DNA from: Effusibacillus dendaii
GTDB lineage: Bacteria; Bacillota; Bacilli; Tumebacillales; Effusibacillaceae
Direction: 5' to 3'
Length of the DNA stretch: 64,000 nucleotides
NCBI RefSeq assembly: GCF_015097055.1
Contig: NZ_AP023366.1
Coordinates: 2,144,001 to 2,208,000, forward strand
Part shown: positions 1 through 8,493 of the stretch, one piece after another
Numbering within the stretch: position 1 is the stretch's first letter
How the letters are laid out: each line of letters starts with the position of its first letter
Program-made: the position numbers and the translations under genes
The notes under the pieces: model-generated
The model's input: only the letters and a program-made list of their open reading frames with translations
Databases searched by the model: none
What the model was told of the DNA's origin: nothing

Positions 1-37
1 GACTTGCTTTTTTCCTGTTCGATTTTTTCTTATTCGG

Positions 38-1174
38 TTATGGCTTCAGCAGAACTTTGATGCATCCATCTGTTTTGGTATCAAAAATTTCATATCCTTT
101 TTTTGCTTGATCCAGCGGCAGTACATGCGTAAACACGTCGCTCGAATCAACCTTTCCTTCGGCAATCAATTTGTACAGGTAGGGCATATAGTGGATAACC
201 GGCGCCTGTCCCGTTCTGATGTTAATATTGCGTTGGAATAGATCCCCCAGCGGGAAGCCATTATACCTCATACCGTAAACCCCTGTTATTTGAATGGTGC
301 CGCCTTTTCGAACAGCTTGACTGGCAATCACGAGAGCGCCCAAGGCACCGCCTTGCAGGTGCAATCCCGTTGCAAGAAATTCCATCGGGGTCATCTTCCC
401 ATCCATGCCGACCGCGTCGATGACGACATCCGCCCCGCCTTGGGTTATTTCTTTCAGATGATTCCCAATATTTTGCTCCTGTTCAAAATTGACCGTTTCC
501 ACCTTATTGGTGCGTTTTGCATGTTCCAACCGGTAATCGACATAATCGACGGCAATTACCCGTTTTGCACCTTTCAGCCAGCAAAATTTTTGCGCGAACA
601 GTCCGACGGGACCACATCCGAGGACAATCACTGTATCCCCGTCTTTCACTCCGGCATTATCGACACTCCAGTACCCAGTCGACATTGCGTCGGCCAGTGG
701 CGCCAATTTTTCATCTTCCAGCTCACTCTCCTCAGGAACCTTAAAATGGGTGAAATTCGCGAAGGGAACTCGCAAATACTCGGCCTGCCCACCCGCGTAC
801 CCGCCGGTCGTTTCGGCATAGCCGAAATAGCCCCCCATGTCGCCATGCGGGTTCGAGTTGTCACATTGACTTTCCAACTCATGCTTACAATACCAACATT
901 CGCCACAACTGATGTTGAACGGGATGATGACTCGATCCCCTTTTTTTACTTTGGTAACCTCCGGCCCCACTTCCTCCACAATTCCCATCGGTTCATGTCC
1001 GATAATAAAGTTTTCGGGAAAATTGGGAATCATTCCGTGAATGAGATGCAAATCCGATCCACAGATGGCTGTACTTGTGATCTTGACGATCATATCATCC
1101 GGTTTTTCGATTTTGGGATTCTGGACCTCTTTGACCTCCACATCTTTTATGCCTTGATACGTAACGGCTTTCAT
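38..1174 (-). CDS. Zinc-dependent alcohol dehydrogenase (AdhB-like)
   Basis: A 378-residue medium-chain dehydrogenase that oxidises an alcohol or aldehyde adduct with NAD. The N-terminal GroES-like half has the catalytic zinc region (ICGSDLH near residue 38, GHEP near 60) and a four-cysteine structural zinc lobe (CGECWYCKHELESQC, about residues 91-105). A Rossmann fold follows, with GCGPVG near residue 187. The length and the YFGYAETTGGYAGGQAEY segment resemble glutathione-independent formaldehyde dehydrogenase/AdhB enzymes. It lies 15 bases downstream of a CotF-like coat gene in the same direction. B. subtilis has the same neighbourhood (yraG-yraF-adhB), so expression during sporulation is likely. 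The true substrate cannot be read from sequence. Confidence 0.9.
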   Translation of the reverse strand: MKAVTYQGIKDVEVKEVQNPKIEKPDDMIVKITSTAICGSDLHLIHGMIPNFPENFIIGHEPMGIVEEVGPEVTKVKKGDRVIIPFNISCGECWYCKHELESQCDNSNPHGDMGGYFGYAETTGGYAGGQAEYLRVPFANFTHFKVPEESELEDEKLAPLADAMSTGYWSVDNAGVKDGDTVIVLGCGPVGLFAQKFCWLKGAKRVIAVDYVDYRLEHAKRTNKVETVNFEQEQNIGNHLKEITQGGADVVIDAVGMDGKMTPMEFLATGLHLQGGALGALVIASQAVRKGGTIQITGVYGMRYNGFPLGDLFQRNINIRTGQAPVIHYMPYLYKLIAEGKVDSSDVFTHVLPLDQAKKGYEIFDTKTDGCIKVLLKP

Positions 1175-1189
1175 GATCAGTTTGTCCTC

Positions 1190-1558
1190 CTAAATGTTTT
1201 TTTCTAACGTGTCGAATGTGCCGAGTCGAGAGGTATGGTCCGGGAACAGCTTTAATTCTGCAATCTTAAGCGTTGTGTCTGCTGATTTCATATCCAATTG
1301 AAATTGCTCACTCAGATTATAGGGATGAAACCATCCTTTACTGATCATGAGGTCGCTAATCTTCTCGTGCATCGCAAGAGCTTCTTCCATGTGATTACGT
1401 ACGGTTGCCCGAACTTCAGGGGTTGCAATTTCTGTTAACGCAATCGCACAATTCCTTACCCCGTTTTTTGCCGCCATCAGAAAATCAAGCGCTATCGTTG
1501 AATCCGCAAGTTCGGGCATGCCTTTCGCGTTTATAGGGTCTAAAAAATCATTATTCAT
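1190..1558 (-). CDS. CotF-family spore coat protein
   Basis: A 122-residue, mostly helical protein with the ferritin-like arrangement of CotF/YraF proteins: an N-terminal 'DFLMAAKNGVRN' helix, a central 'VRNHMEEALAMHEKISDLMISKGW' type helix pair and the HPYN motif that ends this domain. It is expected in the spore coat. It sits between a second small coat-like gene (12 bases upstream) and the alcohol dehydrogenase gene, which suggests one sporulation transcript. Family membership is secure; the precise role in the coat is unknown, as for most of these proteins. Confidence 0.88.
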   Translation of the reverse strand: MNNDFLDPINAKGMPELADSTIALDFLMAAKNGVRNCAIALTEIATPEVRATVRNHMEEALAMHEKISDLMISKGWFHPYNLSEQFQLDMKSADTTLKIAELKLFPDHTSRLGTFDTLEKNI

Positions 1559-1570
1559 TCAGCTTTCACC

Positions 1571-1783
1571 TCAGATCGATTGGATTGGAGCTTTGGCGTA
1601 ATGGCTTTTCAGTTCATTTATTTGTTTGATCGATTGTTGTACGTCCTGCTGCATCAATTCTTTAAGATCTTTATCAAACACTACACCTTGCATCAGTTTC
1701 GATTTGGCTAAGCAAATGGTTTTAAAGTTGAGAAGTTCGTGTATTTCCATCGATTCGTGAAATGCTAACCCTTGCGTTTCCAT
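1571..1783 (-). CDS. Small spore coat-associated protein (YraG/YraD-like)
   Basis: A 70-residue acidic helical protein starting METQGLAFHES and containing 'HELLNFKTICLAKSKLMQGVVFDKDL', with a helix continuing to the C terminus. It resembles the short CotF-like partners (YraG/YraD) found next to YraF. The start at 1783 is chosen because a strong GGGAGGTG ribosome site lies 6-7 bases upstream; the open frame extends further but without a good start. It is the first gene of the coat/alcohol dehydrogenase group. Confidence 0.75.
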   Translation of the reverse strand: METQGLAFHESMEIHELLNFKTICLAKSKLMQGVVFDKDLKELMQQDVQQSIKQINELKSHYAKAPIQSI

Positions 1784-1877
1784 ATGTGCTTCACCTCCCA
1801 TTTTTGCGCAATCGCACGTATTTTCTCCTGCCGGTGCCGGTTTATACGAAAATCCAGTCCGGCCCGTATCGTTCAAT

Positions 1878-1911
1878 AAAAAAGATGCCCCTTGCGATTT
1901 TAGGGAGCATC
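1878..1911 (-). terminator. Rho-independent terminator after the chemotaxis-receptor remnant
   Basis: On the minus strand an imperfect stem (GATGCTCCCT pairing with AGGGGCATC) is followed by TTTTTT. It separates the broken chemotaxis receptor from the coat gene cluster. Confidence 0.7.
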
Positions 1912-1958
1912 CCGTTGCTATATTTTCTCTTAATAAATAACATCGTTTGAGCTACACT

Positions 1959-2393
1959 TTAAACTTTCCAAGAAGAACTGATTTCTTCCATCGAAGCCAT
2001 TTGTTCCTCCACAGAAGCTGCGACATTTTGAGTGCTTACGGAAGTTTCTTTCGAAACTTGAGCAACGTTCGAGATTGAAGCCGAAACCGGCTGGGAACCG
2101 GCTGACATTTGCTGTGCCGTGGCAGACATTTCTTCAATTTGATCCGCAACATGCTGCATCGACTGTAAAATTTGCGTGAAGTTCCATTCAGTTTCATGAG
2201 CTAGATCAATGCCTGACGCGACTTCCTTTTTTACTTCATTTATTACATCCACCGACTGTTTCGTGTCATCCTGTATCTGTTTAATTAAATTCGTAATTTG
2301 ACCGGCCGATGCAGAGGACTGTTCCGCCAGCTTCCGTAAGAGCATCCATTGCAGATGAGTAACTGAGCAGACGTTGCCGCCTATGTGTCTCAA
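1959..2393 (-). pseudogene. Methyl-accepting chemotaxis protein fragment
   Basis: About 144 residues of the cytoplasmic signalling domain of a chemoreceptor. It retains the stretch after the hairpin tip (RKLAEQSSASAGQITNLI) and the downstream coiled coil (QIEEMSATAQQMSAGSQ, EEQMASMEEISSS). The sensor, membrane and HAMP parts and the hairpin tip itself are missing. The first ~17 residues look unrelated to the family, and the protein stops early after 'SSWKV'. This is a decayed remnant, truncated at both ends, and should not signal. Confidence 0.8.
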
Positions 2394-2625
2394 CTTGTGC
2401 AGGCAGCTTCTAACCTACATTCCAGAGCACCAGGATGCAGGTACATATAAATCCCTTTGTGTTAATCATACTGCTGCGTTGTAACAATCCATTGACATTG
2501 CTGTAACAACCTTGTAATAAAATTAAGAATTTTAAATAAATATGTACTTATGAAAATATTTTTCATAAAAACTCTCAGAAATTCAAATTTCGCTTTTCTT
2601 GGGGCAGCCAATATGTAACCGACTC

Positions 2626-2657
2626 AAAAACCCGTCGGCCTAGAAGACCGGCGGGTT
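2626..2657 (-). terminator. Terminator of the acetate symporter transcript
   Basis: On the minus strand, AACCCGCCGGTC - loop - GGCCGACGGGTT is followed by TTTG. It lies 15 bases beyond the stop of the actP-like gene. The stem has 12 pairs with wobbles. Confidence 0.85.
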
Positions 2658-2671
2658 ATATACTTGACCAG

Positions 2672-4192
2672 TTACCCTAATTTCTTAATACCGGTATTTG
2701 CTTGGACAAAAATTTGGGTGTGCTTCTCTTCTTCCTGTTTCGTAGCCGAACCGGTTAAAACTGTACCGAGGTAAGCGGCAAGAAATCCAAGTGGTATAGA
2801 TACAATTCCCGGATTCTTCAATGGAAAAATTGCATCGGCAGCAGGCATGACGTTCGGGCTTAATAAAATTAATCCGACAGAGCCAATAAGACCTGTCAAC
2901 ATTCCGGTTACAGCCCCCGCGCTATTAAATCTTTTCCAGAAAATCGTGAAAACGATAACTGGCAGATTAGCGCTTGCGGCCACACAGAATGCAAGAGCTA
3001 CAAGATACGAAACATTAAAATTTTTCGCACCGAGCGCAAGAATAATGGATACCACAGCGATCCCAAAAGACGCCCAACGTGCTGCTTTCATCTGCTCCGT
3101 TTCAGTCGCTTGCCCCTTTCGCAGAACATTAGAATAAAAATCGTGTGCGAATGCGCTTGCCGCTGAGATAACCAGCCCGGCTACTACTGCAAGGATTGTT
3201 GCGAAGGCGACAGCCGAAATGAAGGCAAGAAAGATGTTCCCTCCAAGATATTCGGCCAATTGAGGGGCCGCCAAGTTTCCTGCCGCATTTGCCTTTTTAA
3301 TCATGTCTTGACCAACAAAATAGGCAGCTCCGTAACCCAGAATCGGTGTCATAAGATAAAACAGACCGATTATCCAAGTAGCAATTACGATGGACTTACG
3401 TGCTGTCTTGGCGTCAGGTACTGAAAGAAAACGAATTAAGATATGTGGTAAACCTGCTGTACCAAGTACTAACGCAAGATTCAATGAGATTGAATCTAAA
3501 CCCGCGCTAATGGTGGTGGGCGTAGGCGGTGTAACCGCTTTATCACCGATTTTGGCAGCCACCTGGTTAAACATTTCAACCGGATTGAAACTGAAGTGAG
3601 CAAGAACCATCAGTGAAAGAGCGATTGTTCCGCCCATCAACAAAACTGCCTTTACGATCTGAACCCAAGTAGTTGCCAGCATCCCGCCAGCCACAACGTA
3701 GATTGTCATTAGAATCCCGATAATGATAACTGATGTCGAATAATCCAAACCCAGGAGCAACTTGATAATTGCACCTGCACCGACCAGTTGCGCGATCATA
3801 TAAAATGTGCTTATCGCAAGTGTATTGAGCGCGGCCGCAGAACGGATCGCCTTTGCATCAAACCGGGCTGCTATCATATCGGCCATCGTATATTTTCCGA
3901 GATTTCGCAATGGTTCAGCAACGATAAATAGAACTACAAGGTATGCAACCAAATAACCAATTGAATAGAAGAATCCGGAAAACCCATTTAATGCGATGGC
4001 GCCGGCGATACCGAGGAATGAAGCAGCAGACATGTAATCTCCTGCAATCGCGAGTGCATTTTGCCAGCCTGTGATGGTTCCACCGGCCACATAGAATTCG
4101 CTGGTGGATTTGTTTCTCCTTGCGGCCCAATAGGTGATCAACAGAGTGAGCAATATAATTCCCACAAAAAATGAAAATGCCGTAGTATTCAT
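2672..4192 (-). CDS. actP: Cation/acetate symporter (SSS family, ActP-like)
   Basis: A 506-residue polytopic membrane protein of the sodium:solute symporter family that takes up acetate or related short carboxylates. Family signatures are visible: 'EFYVAGGTITGWQNALAIAGDYMSAASFLG' style N terminus, 'YVVAGGMLATTWVQ', 'LGTAGLPHILIRFLSVPDA' and 'SAASAFAHDFY'. About 13 membrane helices are expected. Its start overlaps the stop of the DUF485 gene by 4 bases (ATGA), the same coupling as yjcH-actP in E. coli. A paralogue lies at 6937-8493 on the other strand. Specificity is inferred from the neighbouring acetyl-CoA synthetase gene. Confidence 0.9.
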   Translation of the reverse strand: MNTTAFSFFVGIILLTLLITYWAARRNKSTSEFYVAGGTITGWQNALAIAGDYMSAASFLGIAGAIALNGFSGFFYSIGYLVAYLVVLFIVAEPLRNLGKYTMADMIAARFDAKAIRSAAALNTLAISTFYMIAQLVGAGAIIKLLLGLDYSTSVIIIGILMTIYVVAGGMLATTWVQIVKAVLLMGGTIALSLMVLAHFSFNPVEMFNQVAAKIGDKAVTPPTPTTISAGLDSISLNLALVLGTAGLPHILIRFLSVPDAKTARKSIVIATWIIGLFYLMTPILGYGAAYFVGQDMIKKANAAGNLAAPQLAEYLGGNIFLAFISAVAFATILAVVAGLVISAASAFAHDFYSNVLRKGQATETEQMKAARWASFGIAVVSIILALGAKNFNVSYLVALAFCVAASANLPVIVFTIFWKRFNSAGAVTGMLTGLIGSVGLILLSPNVMPAADAIFPLKNPGIVSIPLGFLAAYLGTVLTGSATKQEEEKHTQIFVQANTGIKKLG

Positions 4193-4569
4193 TCTGCTTT
4201 CCCTCCTTTAGCGGTTATTTCCTGTTTCACACTATTCACCAATTCATCAAACCGCTTTGCCTTCTTCATATACAGGTGGCAAAGGCCCCAAGTCATAACA
4301 AACTGAGCAAAGGCATACATGTACGCCCAATTAATTACCCCAACCGCCTTTCCATTAAGTACCGTTGTATAGGCGGTTAGTATCGGAAGAATAAAGTAAA
4401 ACACAAAAAAGAAAATAGTAGCTGGAACGATGAAGGAACGCTTTTGACGAATAAGTTCTTGAAAGGATCGTGTTTGAAACGCACGGTTCCAGTCGCCCGT
4501 TGTTGTTACGTTTGAATACGTACCGTGGTTTATGGAAGCGTTTACATTTGTTTTAATGTCCGACTGCAT
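4189..4569 (-). CDS. DUF485 membrane protein (YjcH-like partner of ActP)
   Basis: A 126-residue protein with a ~45-residue polar N-terminal tail, then 'QELIRQKRSFIVPATIFFFVFYFILPIL' as the first membrane helix and a second near 'VINWAYMYAFAQFVMTWGLCHLY'. This is the DUF485 signature. These proteins are nearly always encoded directly before an ActP-type symporter and are thought to assist it. It is translationally coupled to actP. A CcpA-type operator lies inside its first codons (4533-4546). Confidence 0.88.
   Translation of the reverse strand: MQSDIKTNVNASINHGTYSNVTTTGDWNRAFQTRSFQELIRQKRSFIVPATIFFFVFYFILPILTAYTTVLNGKAVGVINWAYMYAFAQFVMTWGLCHLYMKKAKRFDELVNSVKQEITAKGGKAE
4533..4546 (-). promoter_or_regulatory. 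Candidate cre site (CcpA operator)
   Basis: TGGAAGCGTTTACA matches the consensus TGWAARCGYTWNCW with one mismatch. It lies inside the start of the DUF485-actP transcript, where CcpA would act as a roadblock. Acetate-use genes are classical catabolite-repression targets in Bacilli. Confidence 0.5.
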
Positions 4570-5137
4570 TCTTTCTCCCCCTTATGAATTGTGTTCTTAA
4601 CATTTCCCCGCAAAAGCGGAGGATTGCACAAAGAGGCACCACCTCGCTTTCCGGATACATCGGCTGATAGTAGTCGCGCCGTGATACACGTAAGTAATCG
4701 TTATCCCCGTCTTATGACCGGAAATATTCCAAAAAAGCCCGCAAAAAAGCCCGCAAAAAAGCCCGCAAAAAAGCGGAAAAGTATCGGTGAAATTTTCAGA
4801 ATTAATAATTATTTTAAATAAAAAGTATAGCTTTTTGACATAAAAAGCGTGAAATGTTATTTTCTTTGTCTCAAATGTTGAATTTATTGACTGTATTGTC
4901 AAATGTCTTATCTGAAGAGAAACCGGTTGTTCAAATTGACGTTATAATACAAGTTATCTGTGTTGATTAAATTAAAGTAAATAGTTTAAATTTTTTATAA
5001 GTTACACCATTTGTTTATGATCCGGTATTGAACAGGAGGTGATCCTTTAAAGACGATTGATTCCCAAAAACAGCTCCTGCTGAACCCAGGGGCGGATTGT
5101 TTCCTTTGCATAATCATGAAAGTTAGGGGGACTGATT
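4570..5137. other. Divergent intergenic region between actP and acsA operons
   Basis: 568 bases without a convincing gene. It must hold promoters for both the DUF485-actP and acsA directions. It contains the 12-bp tandem repeat at 4731-4775 and AT-rich stretches (4800-5020), including TATAAT at 4943. No -35/-10 pair with good spacing could be assigned with confidence. Confidence 0.6.
4731..4775. repeat. 12-bp tandem repeat (AAAAAAGCCCGC)n
   Basis: The unit AAAAAAGCCCGC is repeated about 3.7 times without error. It gives a KKPAKKPAKKP reading on the plus strand, but there is no plausible gene around it. It lies in the shared upstream region of the divergent acetate genes. Confidence 0.9.
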
Positions 5138-6868
5138 ATGAACGATAAAAACATTGAACAGGAATTGATTCCTGTTATGACCACTGAACATAATCTTACA
5201 TGTTATGAGGAAGCGTATTACAATTTTAAGTGGGAAGATATTGAAAAGGAATTCAGTTGGAGCAGAACAGGCAAAGTGAATGCTGCGTATGAGGCTCTCG
5301 ATCGACATGTTGACGAAGGTCTCGGAGATAAGCTCGCCTTGTTGTTTAGTGATGAAACTCGCGAGGAATCTTATACGTTTGCTGAAATGAAGACGCTCAC
5401 AAACAAGTTTGGAAATGTTTTGCGTTCGCTTGGTATTACCAAAGGAGACCGGGTTTTTATTTTTATGCCCAGAAGCCCGGAATTATACACGGCGTTCATT
5501 GGTTCGATTAAGATTGGCGCTATTGTGGGACCGCTTTTTGAAGCATTTATGGAAACGGCTGTCAAGGATCGTCTGCTAGATTCCGAAGCGATTGCCATCG
5601 TAACCACTCCAAAATTAAAAGAACGCATTCCTCTTGCTGAACTCCCGGCTCTCAAGCATGTCATCGTGGTGGGAGAAAAAGGACAATTAGGAGAACGAGA
5701 GTTGAGTTTTGAAATATTGATGGAAGAAGCTTCCGACCAACTTGAAATCGAATGGGTAGATCGTGAAGACGGGATGCAATTACATTACACATCGGGTTCG
5801 ACCGGAAAACCGAAAGGCGTTCTTCACGTTCACAATGCAATGCTTCAACATTTTCAAACAGGTAAATGGGTGCTTGATCTCCGTCAAGATGACATTTATT
5901 GGTGTACAGCTGACCCGGGGTGGGTGACCGGTACTGCGTATGGGATTTGGGCCCCGTGGCTGAATGGCGTAACCACAGTTGTTCGGGGAGGACGTTTCTC
6001 GCCCGACGATTGGTATCAGACTATCGAGAAAAACCGTGTCAATGTTTGGTATTCCGCACCGACGGCGTTTCGAATGCTGATGGCAGTTGGTGACGATATA
6101 ACGACCAAATTTGACCTCTCATCGCTTCGCCATGTTCTGTCCGTTGGGGAACCACTGAATGCTGAAGTGGTTCGATGGGGATTGAAAGTTTATAGGAAGC
6201 GGATACATGATACTTGGTGGATGACGGAAACAGGTGCACAAATGATTTGTAACTATCCGTCAATGCCAATTAAGCCTGGTTCAATGGGAAAACCTTTCCC
6301 GGGCATTTATGCAGCAATTGTGGATGACCAGGGAAATGAACTGCCACCATATACAATGGGAAATTTAGCCTTGAGGACACCATGGCCATCGATGATGCGC
6401 AGAATCTGGAATAATCCCAATAAGTACGATGAATATTTCAGGCTCGAGCCTTGGTATATTTCTGGTGATTCGGCTTACAAAGACGAAGACGGCTACTTTT
6501 GGTTCCAGGGACGCGTCGATGACGTGATTAATACCTCTGGCGAGAGGGTGGGACCATTTGAAGTCGAGAGTAAGCTTGTTGAACACCCGGCAGTAGCCGA
6601 AGCCGGTGTGATCGGAAAGCCGGATCCGCTTCGAGGGGAAATCATCAAAGCGTTTATCGCATTGCGGGAAGGATATCAACCATCTGAACAGTTGATTGAA
6701 GAGATTAAGAATTTCGTAAAAAGAGGCATGGCTGCCCATGCGGCTCCGCGTGAAATCGAATTCCGGGACAAGCTTCCCAAAACACGCTCCGGCAAAATTA
6801 TGCGCCGTGTATTAAAAGCCTGGGAATTGGGATTGCCAACCGGCGACCTTTCGACTATGGAAGATTAA
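5138..6868 (+). CDS. acsA: Acetyl-CoA synthetase
   Basis: A 576-residue AMP-forming acyl-CoA synthetase that activates acetate to acetyl-CoA through acetyl-AMP. Visible motifs: the P-loop YTSGSTGKPKG (A3, near residue 217), the acetyl-CoA synthetase-type 'TWWMTETG' (A5), 'SGDSAYKDEDGYFWFQGRVDD' (A7/A8), and the C-terminal catalytic lysine in KTRSGKIMRR near residue 551. The length matches B. subtilis AcsA. An AGGGGG site lies 7 bases before the ATG. It leads a likely operon with the symporter and LytS/LytTR genes, tying acetate activation to uptake and sensing. The lysine is a typical acetylation control site. Confidence 0.95.
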   Translation: MNDKNIEQELIPVMTTEHNLTCYEEAYYNFKWEDIEKEFSWSRTGKVNAAYEALDRHVDEGLGDKLALLFSDETREESYTFAEMKTLTNKFGNVLRSLGITKGDRVFIFMPRSPELYTAFIGSIKIGAIVGPLFEAFMETAVKDRLLDSEAIAIVTTPKLKERIPLAELPALKHVIVVGEKGQLGERELSFEILMEEASDQLEIEWVDREDGMQLHYTSGSTGKPKGVLHVHNAMLQHFQTGKWVLDLRQDDIYWCTADPGWVTGTAYGIWAPWLNGVTTVVRGGRFSPDDWYQTIEKNRVNVWYSAPTAFRMLMAVGDDITTKFDLSSLRHVLSVGEPLNAEVVRWGLKVYRKRIHDTWWMTETGAQMICNYPSMPIKPGSMGKPFPGIYAAIVDDQGNELPPYTMGNLALRTPWPSMMRRIWNNPNKYDEYFRLEPWYISGDSAYKDEDGYFWFQGRVDDVINTSGERVGPFEVESKLVEHPAVAEAGVIGKPDPLRGEIIKAFIALREGYQPSEQLIEEIKNFVKRGMAAHAAPREIEFRDKLPKTRSGKIMRRVLKAWELGLPTGDLSTMED

Positions 6869-6888
6869 TTCCACTAGATACCGAACGA

Positions 6889-6915
6889 AGACCTCATTTG
6901 CAAACGATGAGGTCT
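6889..6915 (+). promoter_or_regulatory. Perfect 9-bp inverted repeat between acsA and the symporter gene
   Basis: AGACCTCAT and ATGAGGTCT flank a 9-base loop. No T-run follows, so this is not a standard terminator. It could be an RNA-stabilising or processing hairpin, or an operator, and would set unequal expression of acsA and the downstream genes. Confidence 0.6.
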
Positions 6916-6936
6916 CTCAATACTGAAGGGGATCCT

Positions 6937-8493
6937 ATGAATCCGACTTATTTTATTTTTTTTCTCGCAATTCTTTTTGGAACCGTAGTAATTAGTTATT
7001 GGTCAGCAAAGAGAGGAAACTCCACACATCTTTTTTATTCCGCCGGAGAGAGTCTTACGGGGATTCAAAATGGCTTGGCAATTGCGGGAGACTACATGAG
7101 TGCGGCTTCTTTTCTTGGAATCACGGGGGCTATCGCCCTTCACGGTTTTGACGGTTTTCTTTACTCAATCGGGTTTCTGGTTTCGTATTTAGTACTTTTA
7201 TTTATTGCCGAGCCTATTCGACATTTAGGGAAGTTCACACTCGGTGATGTGATTAATGTCCGCTTTCCGTCTCATGGCTTACGATTCATTATTTCGATAA
7301 ACGCAATTCTCATTTCTGTTTTATATATGGTTCCACAGCTGGTGGCAGCAGGTCTTCTCATTCATTTGTTACTCGGTATCAACTATACAATCGCGGTAAT
7401 AGTAACGGGTATGTTGATGACTATGTATGTCGTATTTGGGGGAATGGTTTCCACTTCGTGGCTGCAGATTATCAAAACTGTCTTGTTGTTGTCAGGAACC
7501 CTTATGATTTCCTTGATTGTTTTGTCTCGCTTCCATTGGAACGTATTGAGTCTGTTTGATCGGGTGAAAGAAGTTAATCCTTATGGAGAGCAGTTTTTCC
7601 GCCCTGGAAATCTCTTTGCCAATTCATTGGACACACTCTCCCTCAACTTTTCTCTCATCCTGGGAACGGCTGGATTGCCCCATATTTTGAATCGTTTATT
7701 TACCGTAAGAGATTCAAATTCTGTACGTCAATCGGTAGTAACAGCAACTTGGGTGGTCGGCATTTTTTATTTAATCACACTGATTTTGGGCTTGGGTGCC
7801 GTCTCTTTGGTGGGGTGGGATAAAATGGTTTTCGTTGATCCTTCGGGGAATTTCACCGCCCCATTATTAGCTTCCGCATTGGGAGGGGAATTTTTTATGG
7901 CCTTCATCTCTGCTGTTGCCTTTGTGACCATGTTGGCTGTGGTGACCGGCTTGCTCCTCTCGGCTGCATCTTCATTTTCTCATGACGTGTACAATCATCT
8001 GCTGCGAAACGGGGTGGCGTCAGAGAAAAGCCAGCTGCAAATGGCAAAGATAGCAGCTGCGGTTATCGGCCTCATTTCAATTCTACTATCTGTAAGCATG
8101 AAAAATATAAATGCAGCTTTTCCTGTGTCGCTTACTTTTGTACTTGCCGCTTCAACTAATTTGCCCCTGATCTTATTTACACTTTATTGGAAACGCTTCA
8201 ATACTGCGGGAGCGGCAACAGGCATCATTACCGGAATGGCGGCATCCTTAATTTTTGTTTTTTTCGGGCCCCATATGATGCATATATACGGCGGCGGTAT
8301 CGAAGGCGATGCTGTTTTCCGCTTAAATTATCCTGGAATCGCAGTCATACCCCTAGGCTTTATTGGCGCTATACTAGGTACAGTATGTTCCAAACAGCCT
8401 GTAAATGAAGAGAATTTTCTAAGAGTATTTGTACAATCACAAACCGGAATCAAACCAAATGAAACACGGGTGGACAGTCAATGGGAGAACTGA
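6937..8493 (+). CDS. Second sodium:solute symporter (ActP paralogue)
   Basis: A 518-residue SSS-family transporter, clearly paralogous to the 2672-4192 protein ('SAGESLTGIQNGLAIAGDYMS', 'VVFGGMVSTSWLQIIK', 'LGTAGLPHILNRLF'). The start at 6937 is preferred over upstream TTG/ATG codons because GAAGGGG precedes it and the family begins at this point. It has no DUF485 partner. Its end overlaps the LytS gene by 13 bases, so the two are co-translated, which hints that the sensor monitors the substrate of this permease (acetate, pyruvate or a related acid). Confidence 0.9.
   Translation: MNPTYFIFFLAILFGTVVISYWSAKRGNSTHLFYSAGESLTGIQNGLAIAGDYMSAASFLGITGAIALHGFDGFLYSIGFLVSYLVLLFIAEPIRHLGKFTLGDVINVRFPSHGLRFIISINAILISVLYMVPQLVAAGLLIHLLLGINYTIAVIVTGMLMTMYVVFGGMVSTSWLQIIKTVLLLSGTLMISLIVLSRFHWNVLSLFDRVKEVNPYGEQFFRPGNLFANSLDTLSLNFSLILGTAGLPHILNRLFTVRDSNSVRQSVVTATWVVGIFYLITLILGLGAVSLVGWDKMVFVDPSGNFTAPLLASALGGEFFMAFISAVAFVTMLAVVTGLLLSAASSFSHDVYNHLLRNGVASEKSQLQMAKIAAAVIGLISILLSVSMKNINAAFPVSLTFVLAASTNLPLILFTLYWKRFNTAGAATGIITGMAASLIFVFFGPHMMHIYGGGIEGDAVFRLNYPGIAVIPLGFIGAILGTVCSKQPVNEENFLRVFVQSQTGIKPNETRVDSQWEN

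Noticed and set aside
4591-4821. Open frame with KKPAKKPAKK repeat
   Set aside because: It is produced by the 12-bp DNA repeat; no ribosome site and no protein-like sequence outside the repeat.
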